Notes: generated by a model from the letters alone, not told the origin. Numbered from the stretch's first letter, positions 25,408-37,310 are shown. The stretch: DNA of 64,000 nucleotides from Liolophura sinensis (GCF_032854445.1 NC_088304.1:22643704-22707703), one strand, 5' to 3'. A program made the numbers and translations.

Positions 25408-25661
25408 GTTAGGGCCCTAGTGCAGCGTAATGACCCAGGAACCTCTCACCAATTCGGTCGCCGTGAGTTCAAGTTCAGCTCATGCTGGATTCCTCTCCGG
25501 CCGCACGTGGGAAGGTCTGGTAAGAACCTGCGGATGGTCGTGTGCTTCCCCCGGGCTCTCCCCGGTTTCCTCCCACCATATGTAATGCTGGCCGCCTTCG
25601 TATAATTGAAATATTCTTGAGTACCGCGTACAACACCAATCAAATAAATAAATAAATAAAT
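25408..25661 (+). mobile_element. SINE-A copy, lacking the first bases
   Basis: It runs from GGTTAGGGCCCTAGTGCAGC through box B (GAGTTCAAGTTC) and the 3' domain to five AAAT-type tail units. Nearly complete. Confidence 0.85.
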
Positions 25662-27069
25662 AAAATGCGTTTAAAACATAGGATTCTATCTTGGTTTGTT
25701 GGGGCCCGGAGGGTATCATGTACTTTAGTATGTTCTTTGCCTTTAAGAAAAAGGCTAGTCAAGGGAGATAACTTTGGTGGTTTATAGGAACAAGTTAGCA
25801 TCAATGCAATAAATAGTCCAGGTATTTTCGAGTAAATGAAGAAATGGCCGATGTGCGGTCATAAGCCACCACGCATGCGCATTTCAAAACTGCACCCGGC
25901 CCTGAAGAACAAGAATACCATCCCCAGAAACCAAAACAGGAACAGTGCACCGGCGCCGTCGGTCCTCCAATAGGGCTCCACGTCGTACGTGTGTGGGGTT
26001 TTTTTTCAGCTTAGAGGAAAGAAATCTATGTAAAATCAAATTTTCTGTATTTACCCAAAATGGCTTAAATTATAGCCTTTGTGTATATGTCGGACTCGTG
26101 CCTGTTTTAGACAGAATCTTAATCATGGATGTATCTGATATACACCCTAGCATAAAATGTTCCCGCCATTTCAGTATTAAACAATGCTACAACTGAGTCC
26201 GATCACGCGACCTTGTTTGTTAAAGGCTAGATATCTCATTTGAAAAATTGTCAATGGACTATCAGGACAGCAAGATCCAACAGGATGGAATTTACGGGAC
26301 AAACGTTGACAGATACGCAATGCGTGTCTTTATTATACTCAGTAGATCATGCATGGATTGTGCCGAAGCGCGTCGAAGTCGGCAGATGCGAGACGTAATT
26401 CTATACTTTAGCTTCGATAGCTTTCCTCTGGGGACGAATGAATTTCGATCCGTACAGGCCCTATATATACATACATATATGACCAGAAAAGCTTACCTCT
26501 TTGCTGGAACAAACACAAATCGATGTACGATCGAGCAAAGAAGATTGGCATCGATCGTCTGGCAATGTAAGTAAGCTATATTCACTCTGCTCAATTTGTC
26601 AGCCCGACTTAAAAACCCACAGGCCGTCGATATCTTTTTCTATTACAATCCCAAGCAAACAGTAATGGCTATATGGAACGTGGGTCTCATACAGGAGGAC
26701 CCACGTCGTTAAAGAAAAAAAACATATACTGAGCTATAATACGGTTGGGTGGGGCAGTAAAATAGTGTGACGCAAAGCACCAGGAACGGGACGATCGAAG
26801 TCCTTTTGTTTGGAAATGATTATGGCCTTTCCTGTATTACATAAGTTTTCTGAGAAATGTAAAAATTAACTGAATCGTGATTAAGGGCTGCTCTATTTCT
26901 GGTCTATAATCAAAATATATACACAGTCCAACTGGCTGGAGGCAAGTTTCCTTACCGCTTTCTTAATGCCAGGGAAACATCGATTTGGACTTGACGAACG
27001 AAACACTGTAACTCACTATCCTTTTTACATCGACTGGTATTGCCATTACAGGTACATGTATCAATCCAT

Positions 27070-27071
<2 letters not shown>

Positions 27072-27112
<41 letters not shown>
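27072..27112. repeat. (TA)n microsatellite
   Basis: About 20 TA units. Confidence 0.95.
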
Positions 27113-27115
<3 letters not shown>

Positions 27116-27198
27116 GCTTATATTACGCTAAATAGTAGAATAGAGAAGCGGTTGCAGATGCCTGCACTAAATGGTGGCAGATGCCTACACTAAATTGT

Positions 27199-27262
27199 AT
27201 TTATTTACTTGACTGGTGTTTTACATTATACTCCAGAATGTTTTACTTAGACGACGACGGCT
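27199..27262 (-). mobile_element. SINE-A tail fragment
   Basis: ATTTATTTACTTGACTGGTG and GTTTTACATTATACTCCAGA match the terminal domain on the minus strand. Confidence 0.5.
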
Positions 27263-28439
27263 CTAAATGTAGGTAGGTGTGTATATATCTATAATATCTA
27301 TATAGAGATATCAACAATAATAACAAATGCTTACTGACTGGCCATAGAGAGCATGTGCGCTCGACTCAAAATGTCTAGGTCCAAAAGTATGATAAATTCC
27401 AGTATATGTGCATTTGCTGGGAAATCTGCAGTGATATATAATTTCTGAGGATTGTCTTATTTTAGGAAATTCACTGGGGCATAACACAATCCAAAACTCA
27501 GAACAGTCATAAGTAGTTGCTGTTGTACTAAGTTTGTTTTCATTTGGTGTCTGCACTGTTGGTGCAGCCATCTTGTTTAGCCACCTAATAGAGGCTGGGG
27601 TGCTAGGATGGGATTAACAACAAGGGTCATCAAGGGCAATAGATGCCAAGGCGGAGTTAATCCATATCAGATGTGCTGCCACCTCACTTACATACACTGA
27701 GGCAATACACATGTCTGTAGCTACTGGAGCCTGGAATGGTCAGCTGAAACAAAGGAATTCTTCTTGACCATGTGTTAACCAATGAAAGATGAACTATCTG
27801 CTTTGGGAGATGGCAGATCAAGTTAAACATAGACAGAGGCTAGAAGTTGATACTTATAATCCTTATTTTCCAGATTAAGTTAATAACAGTGGTTACTTTT
27901 TACAACTAGTAAACTTTAATGGGTTAATAGCTTCAATGTGGAAGTTTACCCCTAACTAACACAGCTAACCAAATATTTTCACTGTAAACAGGTTGATGGC
28001 TGTGTGTATCTCTTTGTAGAGAATGGCTAACAAAAGCAATACTAACTTAAATTAATTAAGAAGATGTGAATAATCTATCCTATATGGCACAGTCAGTCAA
28101 GTGCAACAACAATAACATAATTCAGTTTAGGGAAGTGTTCTGAGACAACAAGGGTTAAATTCTTACCTCGGTGAAATGTATCAAAATAGACTGGTTGAGA
28201 TCTTGGCAAAACAAGATCCTTTGTAGGAGGGAATGAGGCTAAAGCAAAAGGCCACATGACAAGGCTAGGGTGTGAGGCTAGGGTGTGGAGATCATGTGAC
28301 CTCCCACCCCTTCTCAGAGAGTAAGGAGAGTAATTCTCAAAATAAAACAAACACAACGGATGGCGTTGCAGTGGGTAAATACCACCAAATCTATATGAGC
28401 AGCACCTACCCAGGGGCTTCTTAATAACAAACCGGCAAA

Positions 28440-28690
28440 AGAATAAGTGTACATGTGTAAAATAAACATTTATTGTACATATGACAAAAATGTGTATACA
28501 TACGGTAGGTGGAATTCCTTTCTACATTTGTGGAAATCTTGTGGACATATAAGGTGCAAATAAAATTGTATTTTGCATATGTTTGAAAGATTTATACCTA
28601 ATAAGTATAAAAGATTTCCACACATGTACAAATAAACTGAGGCTTTTACACATTTGCACAAATTATTATACATATGTACAAAAGAATCGG
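28440..28690. repeat. Weak palindromic repeat rich in ACATATGTACA motifs
   Basis: ACATTTGTGGAAATCTT (28525) and AAGATTTCCACACATGT (28610) form an inverted pair. Outer TTATTGTACATATG and ATTATACATATGTACAA form a second, imperfect pair. Probably a decayed MITE. Confidence 0.4.
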
Positions 28691-31439
28691 ATATAGGCCC
28701 CTATGCACCTGTGTTGTTTCACACGTTTTATGAGAGCACGAACTATACCAAAAGGTATATAAATGTACTGGTAGTCCAATAGGGCTATGTATATATTGGC
28801 CTTCTGATACAACACCAGTCAGTATCTAGTAATCAAGGTAAATTGTTAATGATTGCTTTCGGATTATCTGGCTGATTTTAGCTGAAAATTAGGTCTACAT
28901 GTACACCAGGGAAAGCCTTGGAAGATTGTATTCCAATGCTCTTCCCAGATCACTCCCAGTCCACCCAATATTATATCTAGCTTATCATAAAATATGAACC
29001 ACTAGGCCTATATATGCGGTTTATGCTTTAGGGTTTATGCTTTAGGTTATATGTATAAATATAAATCATGTACATATCTATTTTGCCCACATGTCTTTTT
29101 CCGTGAATATGTAGGCCTATGCACGGCATTCCTCAGGCCACCACTACAGCAGATGCACTGAATTTATTCAATCCACGACAAAGGCCGCTGCAGCCACTTT
29201 GTCCATTATTTCCCACTTCAGCAAACTTTATAGAATTAAAATCTTAAAAGCGATAAATTCGCCTACTCAGCCAGGTAGTAATATCAAGTATGAAATCAAC
29301 ATAGGCCGACAAATGCATACTTGTACGCATACATGTAGCCGTCCATAAATGCAGCGTGAAGAGCTCTCTTGCGTGGAGGGTTATTTAGTGTCTAGGTTTG
29401 ACAAGTGCCCCCCGGACGAAAACTGATGGTTAATATTTGATTTTCTTTCCTGGTGCGGTGTCTCCGTCATCTGAGGGTATTCTAGGCATAGATCAAAGGA
29501 CCTTCTGAAAGAGCAATCGATTGTCGCTTCTGGTAAGTCTTCTCAGCACCTAAAAACACTGACAACTTTATCGCAGACTGGAAAGGTGACGGAAAACAGG
29601 GCCCCAGTAATGGCTTTGCACAGTTTTTTTTTTTTAAATATATATTTTTATTTCGTAGGACACTAAACGTTTTAAAGTAGATTTTATTGTCATCATACAT
29701 TGTCATTAATTTAAAAAAAACGTATCAGTGCAATGGATAAAAGAAAAATAATCCACTCGGATCAGGCTCCACATTGAAGTATAGTATGAGTATGGAAGGA
29801 GGAACAATTCGCCCAGTCAGCCAAACGAGCAGGCCAGACATAACTGCTGTGCCTTTCTACTCTGAATGGAATCTCCCGTGGCTATGCAGCCTTTGATGTT
29901 CAGTGTTTGATTTAGCCAGTACGCCAGCCAGGCTATAAAAGGTGAACTGCCAGGAAATGTATCCCATCATGCGCACTTACTTTGAGTAAAAAATGTCAAC
30001 TCCAAATTCTGCGCACAGCAAAGATATAGTACAGTCATATTTTTTTTGCATCTAATTCATCATTTTAATCACATCTATATAACTATTACATCGGAAGATA
30101 TAGTGTGTATAGGACAGTGATATTTATTCAGCTATCGAGAACATTTTCTAATATTTTGCTACTTTCCAGGGAGCTTAATACAATAAAATTATGTTTTCCA
30201 GTTAGCATTGGTTTGTGCGATGACAGGTTATGGGTCCCGGAGCTCAGTTTTTAAACAAATGATGATTGAAAATTGAGAAAATTGCCCATTCGCCTTATTA
30301 AAAAATATCCTAAATTGCTCATGTTTGAGTTCCATATAATCACATTTCCGCTCTACTAACGGTGTACTGTTTATAAAAAGATCAGGGAAATACTTAACTG
30401 AATTAGCCCATGTGGCTATTTAAGGCCTCATAAGCAGTTTCTTACCAAGTTTGATTTTTGTGAACAGTACATTCCTGTATTTCTCAAAAGCACTGATGGT
30501 CGACATAGGTGCACATGCATAGTCTCCGCTGTTTAAGAGAATTGCTAAAGAGGTTTAACAGCTGTTAATATATGCCTCTGCTGAATGTTCATTAGCTTCC
30601 TGCTAATGTTGATCTACATAAGTTGCAAACCGCTGGTTATGGAGATTTTGTAAATGCAGTATTCATTGTAGTGTAAGTACCATTGTATGGTGCATGGAGA
30701 ACTTTATATGCACACAGTTTCCTACTGCTTTCTATGTGTACTAGTTAAATATTGGGAGGTATACACAGGGCTGTGTGAGGCTCACCTTACTGGCTAATCT
30801 TAAAAAGTCATATACAAAGGCATAAATGCACAGTGCCGGGCGCTACAAAAAGAAACAGGCGGTCGTAAGTTGGTGACATGTTGGTCAGTAACCAAGCAGT
30901 AATTCAGTACGATAAATAGTTTGAACAACTGTTAAAACCAAAAAAATGACAAAACTTTGGCCTTAATTTTGTTGAAAATGAATACGAAACAAGAACTTGA
31001 CTTGTATATCGTCATTGTGAAACAATGCACCATGAGTTCGAGTGTGTTTTTGTTTATAATGTTAAATGAGTATGCTTTTAAAGATGATATTCCTAAAGAA
31101 ATTGCCAATTTCTTCTGCTGCGATACATGAATCGAAGTGATCTGACATAGGTTATCCTATCTTCATTGTTCGCTTCCTGTACAGGAGGCCTAAGTTGTGA
31201 GCAAGCGATGATTGACTGGGAGCTTAGTACCTTTTACAACAGGTGTCAAAAGCTGCTGGTCTCGAGAATGCACGCTCTACAATTGACCATAGGGCAGACA
31301 GGTTAATCCCCTGTTAAAACAAAACCCAAGTTCTGCTAGTCGGTATCGTACATTGAACACTTTAAAGAGCCTGAATTGTTTCTTCTTCAATATAAACCTC
31401 CATGGTATAAGGCATTTGTCTTGGAATCTTGGCCCACCT

Positions 31440-31592
31440 GATGTATAATGCATTATGGTGGGGAGAGCGGGGACCTACGACCGTCTTGTTTGCTGATAGA
31501 CCTTCCCAGGTAAGGCCGAAGTGGAAGCCAGCATGAGCTGAACTTGAACTCATAGTGATTAAGTTGGTGAGAGGCACCTTAAATGATGTCCC
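31440..31592 (-). mobile_element. SINE-A internal fragment
   Basis: GCATTATGGTGGGGAGAGCG, GACCTTCCCAGGTAAGGCCG and GAAGCCAGCATGAGCTGAAC match on the minus strand. Both tail and head ends are lost. Confidence 0.7.
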
Positions 31593-31825
31593 GTCAGGCA
31601 AACCACTCTTCCACAAAGTGAATGTGTGCTTTACCCCCTTGCAAGTTGTAGTCCAGTACAACTGGGCCGTATGTGCTCAGTATATAATGTAAAATTAAGG
31701 GAAAAGACAACAAATAATTTAATGATAAATAATATATACATATATACATGTGCATTTCTTTTTAACATTTTCACGTCATTCATATTAAATGCTATCAAGT
31801 GAGTTAATGTTTCAGATGGTGTTTT

Positions 31826-31926
31826 ATCTTGCGGATACAGTATGTCTTAAATCTTGCGGATACAGTATGTCTTTTATCGTGTGGATAAAGTATGTCTTTT
31901 ATCTTGCGAATGCAGTATGTCCTTTT
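31826..31926 (+). repeat. 25-26-bp tandem repeat, four units
   Basis: TCTTGCGGATACAGTATGTC-type units start at 31826, 31852, 31877 and 31902. Confidence 0.8.
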
Positions 31927-31930
31927 AGGA

Positions 31931-32007
31931 AGCACTATGCTCATTGGTAACGTGCAGGTCTCACATCCTTATTCACATGAGGTGTGGGTTCAATCCTGGG
32001 AGGTGCC
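31931..32007 (+). repeat. tRNA-like fragment (box A and box B), probably a decayed SINE head
   Basis: GCTCATTGGTAACGTGC resembles box A and GGGTTCAATCC matches box B about 45 bases later. The acceptor stem does not pair, so I do not call a tRNA gene. Confidence 0.3.
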
Positions 32008-32509
32008 AGTGAGTTTAGAGGTTCATTTGGACATCCCTTGTTCACTTGGCGTCAATTACAATAAGCATCAGTTGCGATGTCCTTTCATTTGTTGAAGTCT
32101 ACTTTGTGACGCAACAACTTCATAATTAAACTTTGATCACAGTTTTATAGTAGTTTATTACGAGTAAAGTTGTGACCAAAAAAAAAAAAAATGCCCTTGT
32201 GACTTCCGCCAATGAAATGTTCATATGTGACCTGCCAAGGTCAAGGACCTGTTGATATATCTTGGGCACTCATGTTTCCCCCACCAATAAAACTGACCAC
32301 CATTTAAAGGCATACATGATCCAAGCAATGTGCGTTGACTTCCACTTTTTTTGTGTTTTGAAATCGTAAAACTAAATGTAATTTATTCATTATCATTATA
32401 TTTTGAATGTGTGTAGGACTTTGCACAGTGAGCTGAGTGAAGTTTGAATAACATGAGTTATACTGCACAAAGTAGGTTAAATTCTTTACACTCCCTGCAG
32501 AACAACTTG

Positions 32510-32935
32510 TGGTACTTACCATTTATATCAATAGCGCCTTCCTTTTACTGTTCATATCAACAGTACCTTCCTTTTTCTATTTATATCCAAAGTGCCTTCA
32601 CTTACAGTTAATATCAACAGTGCCTTCCTTTACTGTTTATATCAACAATGCCTGCCTTTTACTGTTTATATCATCAGTGCCTTCCCTTTACTGTTTATAT
32701 CAACAGTGCTTTCCCTGTACTGTATGCCTTTTACTGTTTATATCAACAGTTCCTTCCCTTTACTGTTTATGTCAACAGTGCCTTCCCTTTACTGTCTGCC
32801 TTTTACTGTTTATATCAACAATGCCTTCCCTTTACTGTTTATATCAACAGTGCCTTCCCTTTACTGTCTGCCTTTTACTGTTTATATCAACAGTGCCTTC
32901 CCTTTACTGTTTATATCAGCAGTGCCTGTTGAACA
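32510..32935 (+). repeat. ~30-bp minisatellite with a 72-bp higher-order unit
   Basis: The basic unit is TTTACTGTTTATATCAACAG + TGCCTTCCC. From 32722 a 72-base period (two basic units plus CTGTCTGCC-type spacer) is exact: spacers start at 32722, 32794 and 32866. All three forward frames stay open because no unit carries a stop, so the overlapping frames here are not evidence of a gene. Confidence 0.9.
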
Positions 32936-33110
32936 AATTGATATAAAATGTCATTTGCATCATAGTTCACTGCCCCCATCTAATACCATAAGAACAATAA
33001 CAAATCTGATATTAGATATAATATATTTTTTGTAGCTGTGACAAACATTTCAACTTTATTAATTTATATTCTACAACATGCTGGTTTAGACCTTAGGTTC
33101 AGTTTTATCA

Positions 33111-33371
33111 GGGCCTCCGTGGCAAAGGCCGTTAGCACATCAGTGTGGTGCAGTGACCCAGGAGCCTCTCACCAATGCAGTCGCTGTGAGTTCAAGTCCA
33201 GTTCATGGTGGCTTCCTCTCTAGCCATACATAGGAAGGTCTGCCAGCTACCTGCGGATGGTTTTGGGTTTCCCCTGGGCTCTGCTCAGTTTCCTCCCACT
33301 ATAATGCTGGCTACTGTCATATGAGTGAAATATTCTTGAGTACAGCATAAAACACCAGTCAGATAAATAAA
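33111..33371 (+). mobile_element. SINE-A copy, full length, upstream of ASB8
   Basis: Head GGGCCTCCGTGGC to tail CAGATAAATAAA, flanked by a perfect 12-base target duplication TCAGTTTTATCA (33099-33110 and 33372-33383). It lies 294 bases before the ASB8 start codon. Confidence 0.92.
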
Positions 33372-33664
33372 TCAGTTTTATCAGTAGCATGTTGAACTCT
33401 GTTTTTGTAGATCTTGCAATGTTGAAGAATTTAAGAGATGAAAGTTATGTCTCCTTTTATGCAAAACGCATTGTTTTGGGGTGTTGCAAGGCTGCAGATT
33501 AGCAGCCTGACAAGCACATGGAATCCCATCTTGTCAGACATGAGCCATGTGATCCCTGGCAAACTTCGCATGTAAACAACATAGGGTATAGGGTTTAAAA
33601 GATGAAATAGGAGACTCATTTGTTATTTTGTTTGCAGGTGTTTGGTTGCTGTCTTCTCCGTCCA

Positions 33665-33904
33665 ATGCCATCAATGTGGTACATCATGGAGAATGTACAA
33701 CAAGCTCACCACCTGTCAGAGCGGTTGATAAGAGCCATTTGTAACTGGCACCACACCCAGGACGGACGAAATGACACCATAGAGGACGTGATCAACCAAG
33801 GGGCGGAGGTGAATCGTGTGCATGGTGGGTTGCTCCCCCTGCACTGTGCCGCAATGATTAGTGACAGCTACAGTCTCAGGTTACTTCTCCAAAAAGGTGC
33901 ACAG
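33665..33904 (+). CDS. ASB8: ASB8 coding exon 1
   Basis: This exon encodes residues 1-80, from the ASB8-specific N-terminus through most of ankyrin repeat 1, ending LLLQKGAQ. It is preceded by acceptor TTTGCAG (33631-33637) and 27 bases of 5' UTR, and followed by donor GTAAGC at 33905. The intron is phase 0. Confidence 0.95.
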
Positions 33905-35947
33905 GTAAGCTGTCAGTACTAGTAATTAGAGCTGTCATTCTGCAAAAGCTGTCAGAATTTTTGAGGTATTTTTGAGATGTGAGCTGATCAGTGTGTTTAG
34001 CTTGACAGTTTGGAACTTTGGTGAGTTCATGCGTTTAGATGGACACTTTAGGAAGGTGGACAAGTTCAGTGTATTAGTTGGACGGTTTGACAGTGCTTGT
34101 TCATATGTTTAGTGGGGGCATTGGGAACACAGTTGAGCTCATGTGTTTAAAAGGCTGGTTTATAAGATCGCAGGTGGGTTCTTGTGTTTAACTGGATAGT
34201 TTGGGAGCCCGAGTGAACTCATGTGTTTAGCGGGTCAGTTTAGAAGCAGAGATGAGGTCATGTGTTTAGAATGACAGTTTATGAGCACAGGTACATATAA
34301 ATTCATGTCTTTAGCTTGACAGTTTTTGGAGCAACAGATGAGTTGATGTGTTTAGAATGACAGTTTATGAGCACAGGTTTAGCTAATTATTTAGGAGTCC
34401 TTATAAAGCTCTTGGGCTAAAGTAGGAAAGAGAACTTCATCCATTTATTTATTTATTCATTTATTTGATTGGTGTTTTAAACCATACTCAAGAATATTTC
34501 ACTTATTATGGCATTATGGTGGGAGGAAACCGGGCAGAGCCTGGGGGAAACCCATGACCATCCACTGGTTGATTACAGACCTTCCCACTTACGGCCGGAG
34601 AGTAGGCCACCATGAGCTGGACTTGAACTCAAAACGACCGCATTGGTGAGAGGCTCCTGGGTCGTTACGCTGTGCTAGCGCGCTAACCAACTGAGCCACG
34701 ACTTCATCCAATTATCAAAGTACTGTCAAATATGTGGATACCAATATGAGCTGTTCGGACTATATTGATCATGCATACTTGATGCCAGTGACATCACACA
34801 TTTTCTACAAGAATAAAACACTTGTGGAATTTATCCGAATAATGTGTACCTTACTTGTAAAAAGAAATATGCGAATCTGGACATTGGTGACATAGATTAT
34901 CAAAACTTTTGACAGCATTTAATTCCGTGAAAAAAAACCCCAGAGAATTCAAGAACTGTAATTCTTCAACCTTTTTGCATGTTTGCAAAGTTTTTATTCA
35001 GACATTCTGAAGGCATTATACTGTGTTGACTGATGTATGTATTCTGTGTAGACTTTTTGTGAAGCCCTGAAATTGGCCAATCCAACCAATTTTGTCTCCA
35101 AAATCAATTATAAATGTGCAAAAATTATGAGCACTGAACGTTTCTCTTTCATATGCGAAAGGAATTTGTGTAGATGTATTTTCAACTACAGTTTTAAATG
35201 GCTCTTCTACTGATTTAAATTTTCTGATTGATTGATTGTTTGACAATGATAGTTTGAATCAATCTGGCTTCTTTACCTTTTGTTTTCACCTTTTTTGTCT
35301 CTTTCTGTCAGGTGAACCTTGCTGACGGTTACGGCAGAATGGCGATCCACTACGCTGCTGAGAAAGATGTGGAATGTTTGGAGATTCTTCTGCAACATGG
35401 TGCTGATGTCAACAGCCCAGACCTTAATATGGACACACCACTTCACTGGGCCACATTTAAAAACCACCTGGGCACCGTCATGCTCCTGCTGCAGTGTGGT
35501 GCTAACCCTGATGCTGCGGATTACAACAACGACACGCCCCTGAGCTGGGCAGCACACAAGGGACACCTGGGTGTGATTCGGCTTCTGCTGGACTACAACG
35601 CCACAGTGGACGTCCGCAATCACAGCGGCCACACACCGCTACAAAGGGCAGCCTTCATGGTGGCTAGCGGCCTGAACTCTCACCAAGAAGATGCATGCTT
35701 GGACCTTCTAGTCAAGTCCTGCGGCCAGTTTGACGTTCGAGATGGTGATGGTCAAGTGATACGGCTGATAGCAGAGGATAATAAACTGACCGATGTCCTT
35801 GTGCCTCTATGTAACAGTCCTCGGACTCTGTCCAGTCTGTGCCGCTACCAGATACGCTCAAGTCTAGGCAAGAAATACTTGCCCAATGTGATCCCTAAGC
35901 TGCCTGTGCCTAGAAGCCTGGCTGCTTTCATTTCACTGCAGAGTTAA
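33665..35947 (+). CDS. ASB8: Ankyrin repeat and SOCS box protein 8, complete coding region in two exons
   Basis: The coding exons 33665-33904 and 35312-35947 join in phase 0 to give 291 residues, close to the 288 of human ASB8. The protein would be a substrate-recognition subunit of an Elongin B/C-Cullin-5 ubiquitin ligase. The N-terminal motif SMWYIM and the SERLIRAI segment match ASB8 specifically. Ankyrin repeats run from about residue 54 to 181 (PLHCAAM, AIHYAAEKD, TPLHWATFK, TPLSWAAHKG), with a weak fifth unit at TPLQRAA (188-194). Residues 250-291 form the SOCS box: a BC-box around TLSSLCRYQIRSSLG and a Cul5 box with LPVP. The start is the first ATG after a splice acceptor at 33635-33637. 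Its context is weak, but its position matches the family N-terminus. A 5' UTR exon must lie upstream and was not located. The protein looks intact. Its physiological substrates are not evident from the sequence. Confidence 0.96.
33980..34380 (+). repeat. Degenerate ~40-bp minisatellite in the ASB8 intron
   Basis: About nine recurrences of a phrase like TTCATGTGTTTAG...GACAGTTT are spaced roughly 35-45 bases apart. The last two full units (near 34261 and 34350) share AGAATGACAGTTTATGAGCA exactly. The units are strongly diverged. Confidence 0.75.
34444..34700 (-). mobile_element. SINE-A copy, full length, in the ASB8 intron
   Basis: Complete from the (TTTA)n tail to the GAGCCACG head. The target duplication ACTTCATCCA lies at 34434-34443 and 34701-34710. 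Antisense to ASB8. Confidence 0.92.
35312..35947 (+). CDS. ASB8: ASB8 coding exon 2 (terminal)
   Basis: This exon encodes residues 81-291: ankyrin repeats 2-4, a linker and the SOCS box, ending ...FISLQS and TAA. It follows acceptor CTGTCAG at 35305-35311. The reading frame is open throughout. The first codon is GTG (Val) in the splice context, not a start. Confidence 0.96.
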   Translation: MNLADGYGRMAIHYAAEKDVECLEILLQHGADVNSPDLNMDTPLHWATFKNHLGTVMLLLQCGANPDAADYNNDTPLSWAAHKGHLGVIRLLLDYNATVDVRNHSGHTPLQRAAFMVASGLNSHQEDACLDLLVKSCGQFDVRDGDGQVIRLIAEDNKLTDVLVPLCNSPRTLSSLCRYQIRSSLGKKYLPNVIPKLPVPRSLAAFISLQS

Positions 35948-36835
35948 AAATATTTTATCTGTTATTGAAAGGTTACTGCCTGAGAAATGCGTCAATGTAT
36001 GAAAGTTGTATTTGGTCCATTTCTGGAGTTCGCCTATCTTTGAATTTGGTCTATTTCTGGATTTGGTTCTGGATTTGGTTTTGGCCTAATTTCTGGATTT
36101 GGTTTTGGCCTAATTTCTGGATTTGGTTTTGGCCTAATTTCTGGATTTGGAATTGGTTTATTTCTGGATTTTGACATAGCCTGTGTCTGAAATCAGAAAT
36201 GGTCAATTTCAAAATTGGGAATGGACATACTTCAGAAATTGGGTTCAGTCTACATTTGGGATTTTCAGTGGCCGATTTCTGGTTTTGGGTTTGTCATGGA
36301 CTCCCTTCTAGATTTGGATTAGACTTGGATTGGACCCTTTTGTGGATTTAGATTAGATCCATTTCCGATGCTAGATGATGAGATTACAGTTCTGGCTGAT
36401 ACAACTCAGCTGTTTCCTTTTAGGGGTCAGTTTGTCATGAATGTGACCATTTATCGTACCTCAATACATTCACATGTGCATGTGAGATGAGTAGTTGACA
36501 GTTTATTGAGTTAACCAAAGGTAAGAACTAAATATGTCACCAACAGCATGATAGCAATTGTGAAACTATCAAGTATATGTATACTGTCTTTCCAACTTTC
36601 TCGTAGTAACTTACATTGCCTTGTGAAGCGATGCCATATGCAATCAGTGAAGACATGTGGATTGTTTAAAAAAGAGTTGAATGAGTTAAAATGTTTGATA
36701 AGCTTGCGGAGCTTTTAAACAAGGACACATCAGGTTATTTAGACTAGTATAGTTCATTAAAGTGCCTGTGAAGTTTTATAATTTTGTTTTCTTTCATAAT
36801 CCTAATCAGAGCCTGTCTGACTGCGTGGATTTAGT
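35948..36835 (+). other. ASB8 3' flank / probable 3' UTR with a 24-bp repeat
   Basis: 36050-36175 holds units of TAATTTCTGGATTTGGTTTT + GGCC (24 bases), with looser TGGATTTGG variants to ~36350. The first plausible poly(A) signal is ATTAAA at 36756-36761, but this is weak. The 24-bp repeat makes a short open frame (WPNFWIWF units) that I do not regard as a gene. Confidence 0.6.
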
Positions 36836-36985
36836 TATATATTTGATTGGTGTTTTACGCTGTACTCAAGAATATTTCACTAATACTATGGCGGCCAACA
36901 TTATGATGGGAGGAAACCGGGCAGAGTCCGGAGGAAACCCACAACCATCCGCAGGTTGCTGGCAGACCTTCCCACGTACGTTGGC
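36836..36985 (-). mobile_element. SINE-A 3' half
   Basis: From the tail side: TTGATTGGTGTTTTACGCTG, AAACCGGGCAGAGTCCGG and GACCTTCCCACGTACG on the minus strand. 5' truncated. Confidence 0.85.
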
Positions 36986-37203
36986 TGTTTGGAGGAATGC
37001 ATGCAAAGTAGTGTGTGAGAAAACATAGACTGTTGTTTCAGGCCTCCAAATCAGAAATCTCAAGTCCTATCATTTGTGAAAAACTTGTTTGAAATTTTAA
37101 AAAATTGAATGACCAATCAAAAAATTTCAGTGAAAAAATTTGTGGTTCTCATTTTGTTGCATTTTATAGTGTCAGCCATCCATGGCTCAGGGTTTATGAT
37201 TTT

Positions 37204-37310
37204 AGTGCCAGTGCTATATTTGTAATTAAGGTATGTAGTGCCAGTGCCGTATTTGTATTTTAGGTATGTAGTACCATTGCTGTATTTGTGTTTTAGGTAT
37301 GTAAATTTAA
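37204..37310 (+). repeat. ~33-bp tandem repeat, three units
   Basis: Units of GTGCCAGTGCCGTATTTGTA + TTTTAGGTATGTA occur three times with few changes. Confidence 0.75.

Larger units (their letters stand above)
25662..31439. other. Gene-poor stretch, two uncertain candidate first exons
   Basis: Contains (TA)n at 27072-27112, a SINE tail at 27199 and the weak palindrome at 28440. Two ATG frames ending at good splice donors (26254-26566 plus, 27335-27571 minus) are discussed under findings. 29710-31360 shows nothing. Confidence 0.45.
33905..35311 (+). other. ASB8 intron with a minisatellite and a SINE-A insertion
   Basis: This 1407-base GT-AG intron starts GTAAGC and ends CTTTCTGTCAG. Its first third is a degenerate ~40-bp tandem repeat (33980-34380), and the middle holds a minus-strand SINE-A at 34444-34700. 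The rest (34711-35300) is AT-rich with nothing recognised. Confidence 0.9.

Noticed and set aside
31931-32007. Functional tRNA gene
   Set aside because: Box A and B are present, but the acceptor and anticodon stems do not pair. Kept only as a low-confidence tRNA-like fragment.
32509-33035. Three long overlapping plus-strand open frames (94-147 codons)
   Set aside because: They exist only because the tandem unit has no stop in any frame. The peptides are low-complexity and shift between frames.
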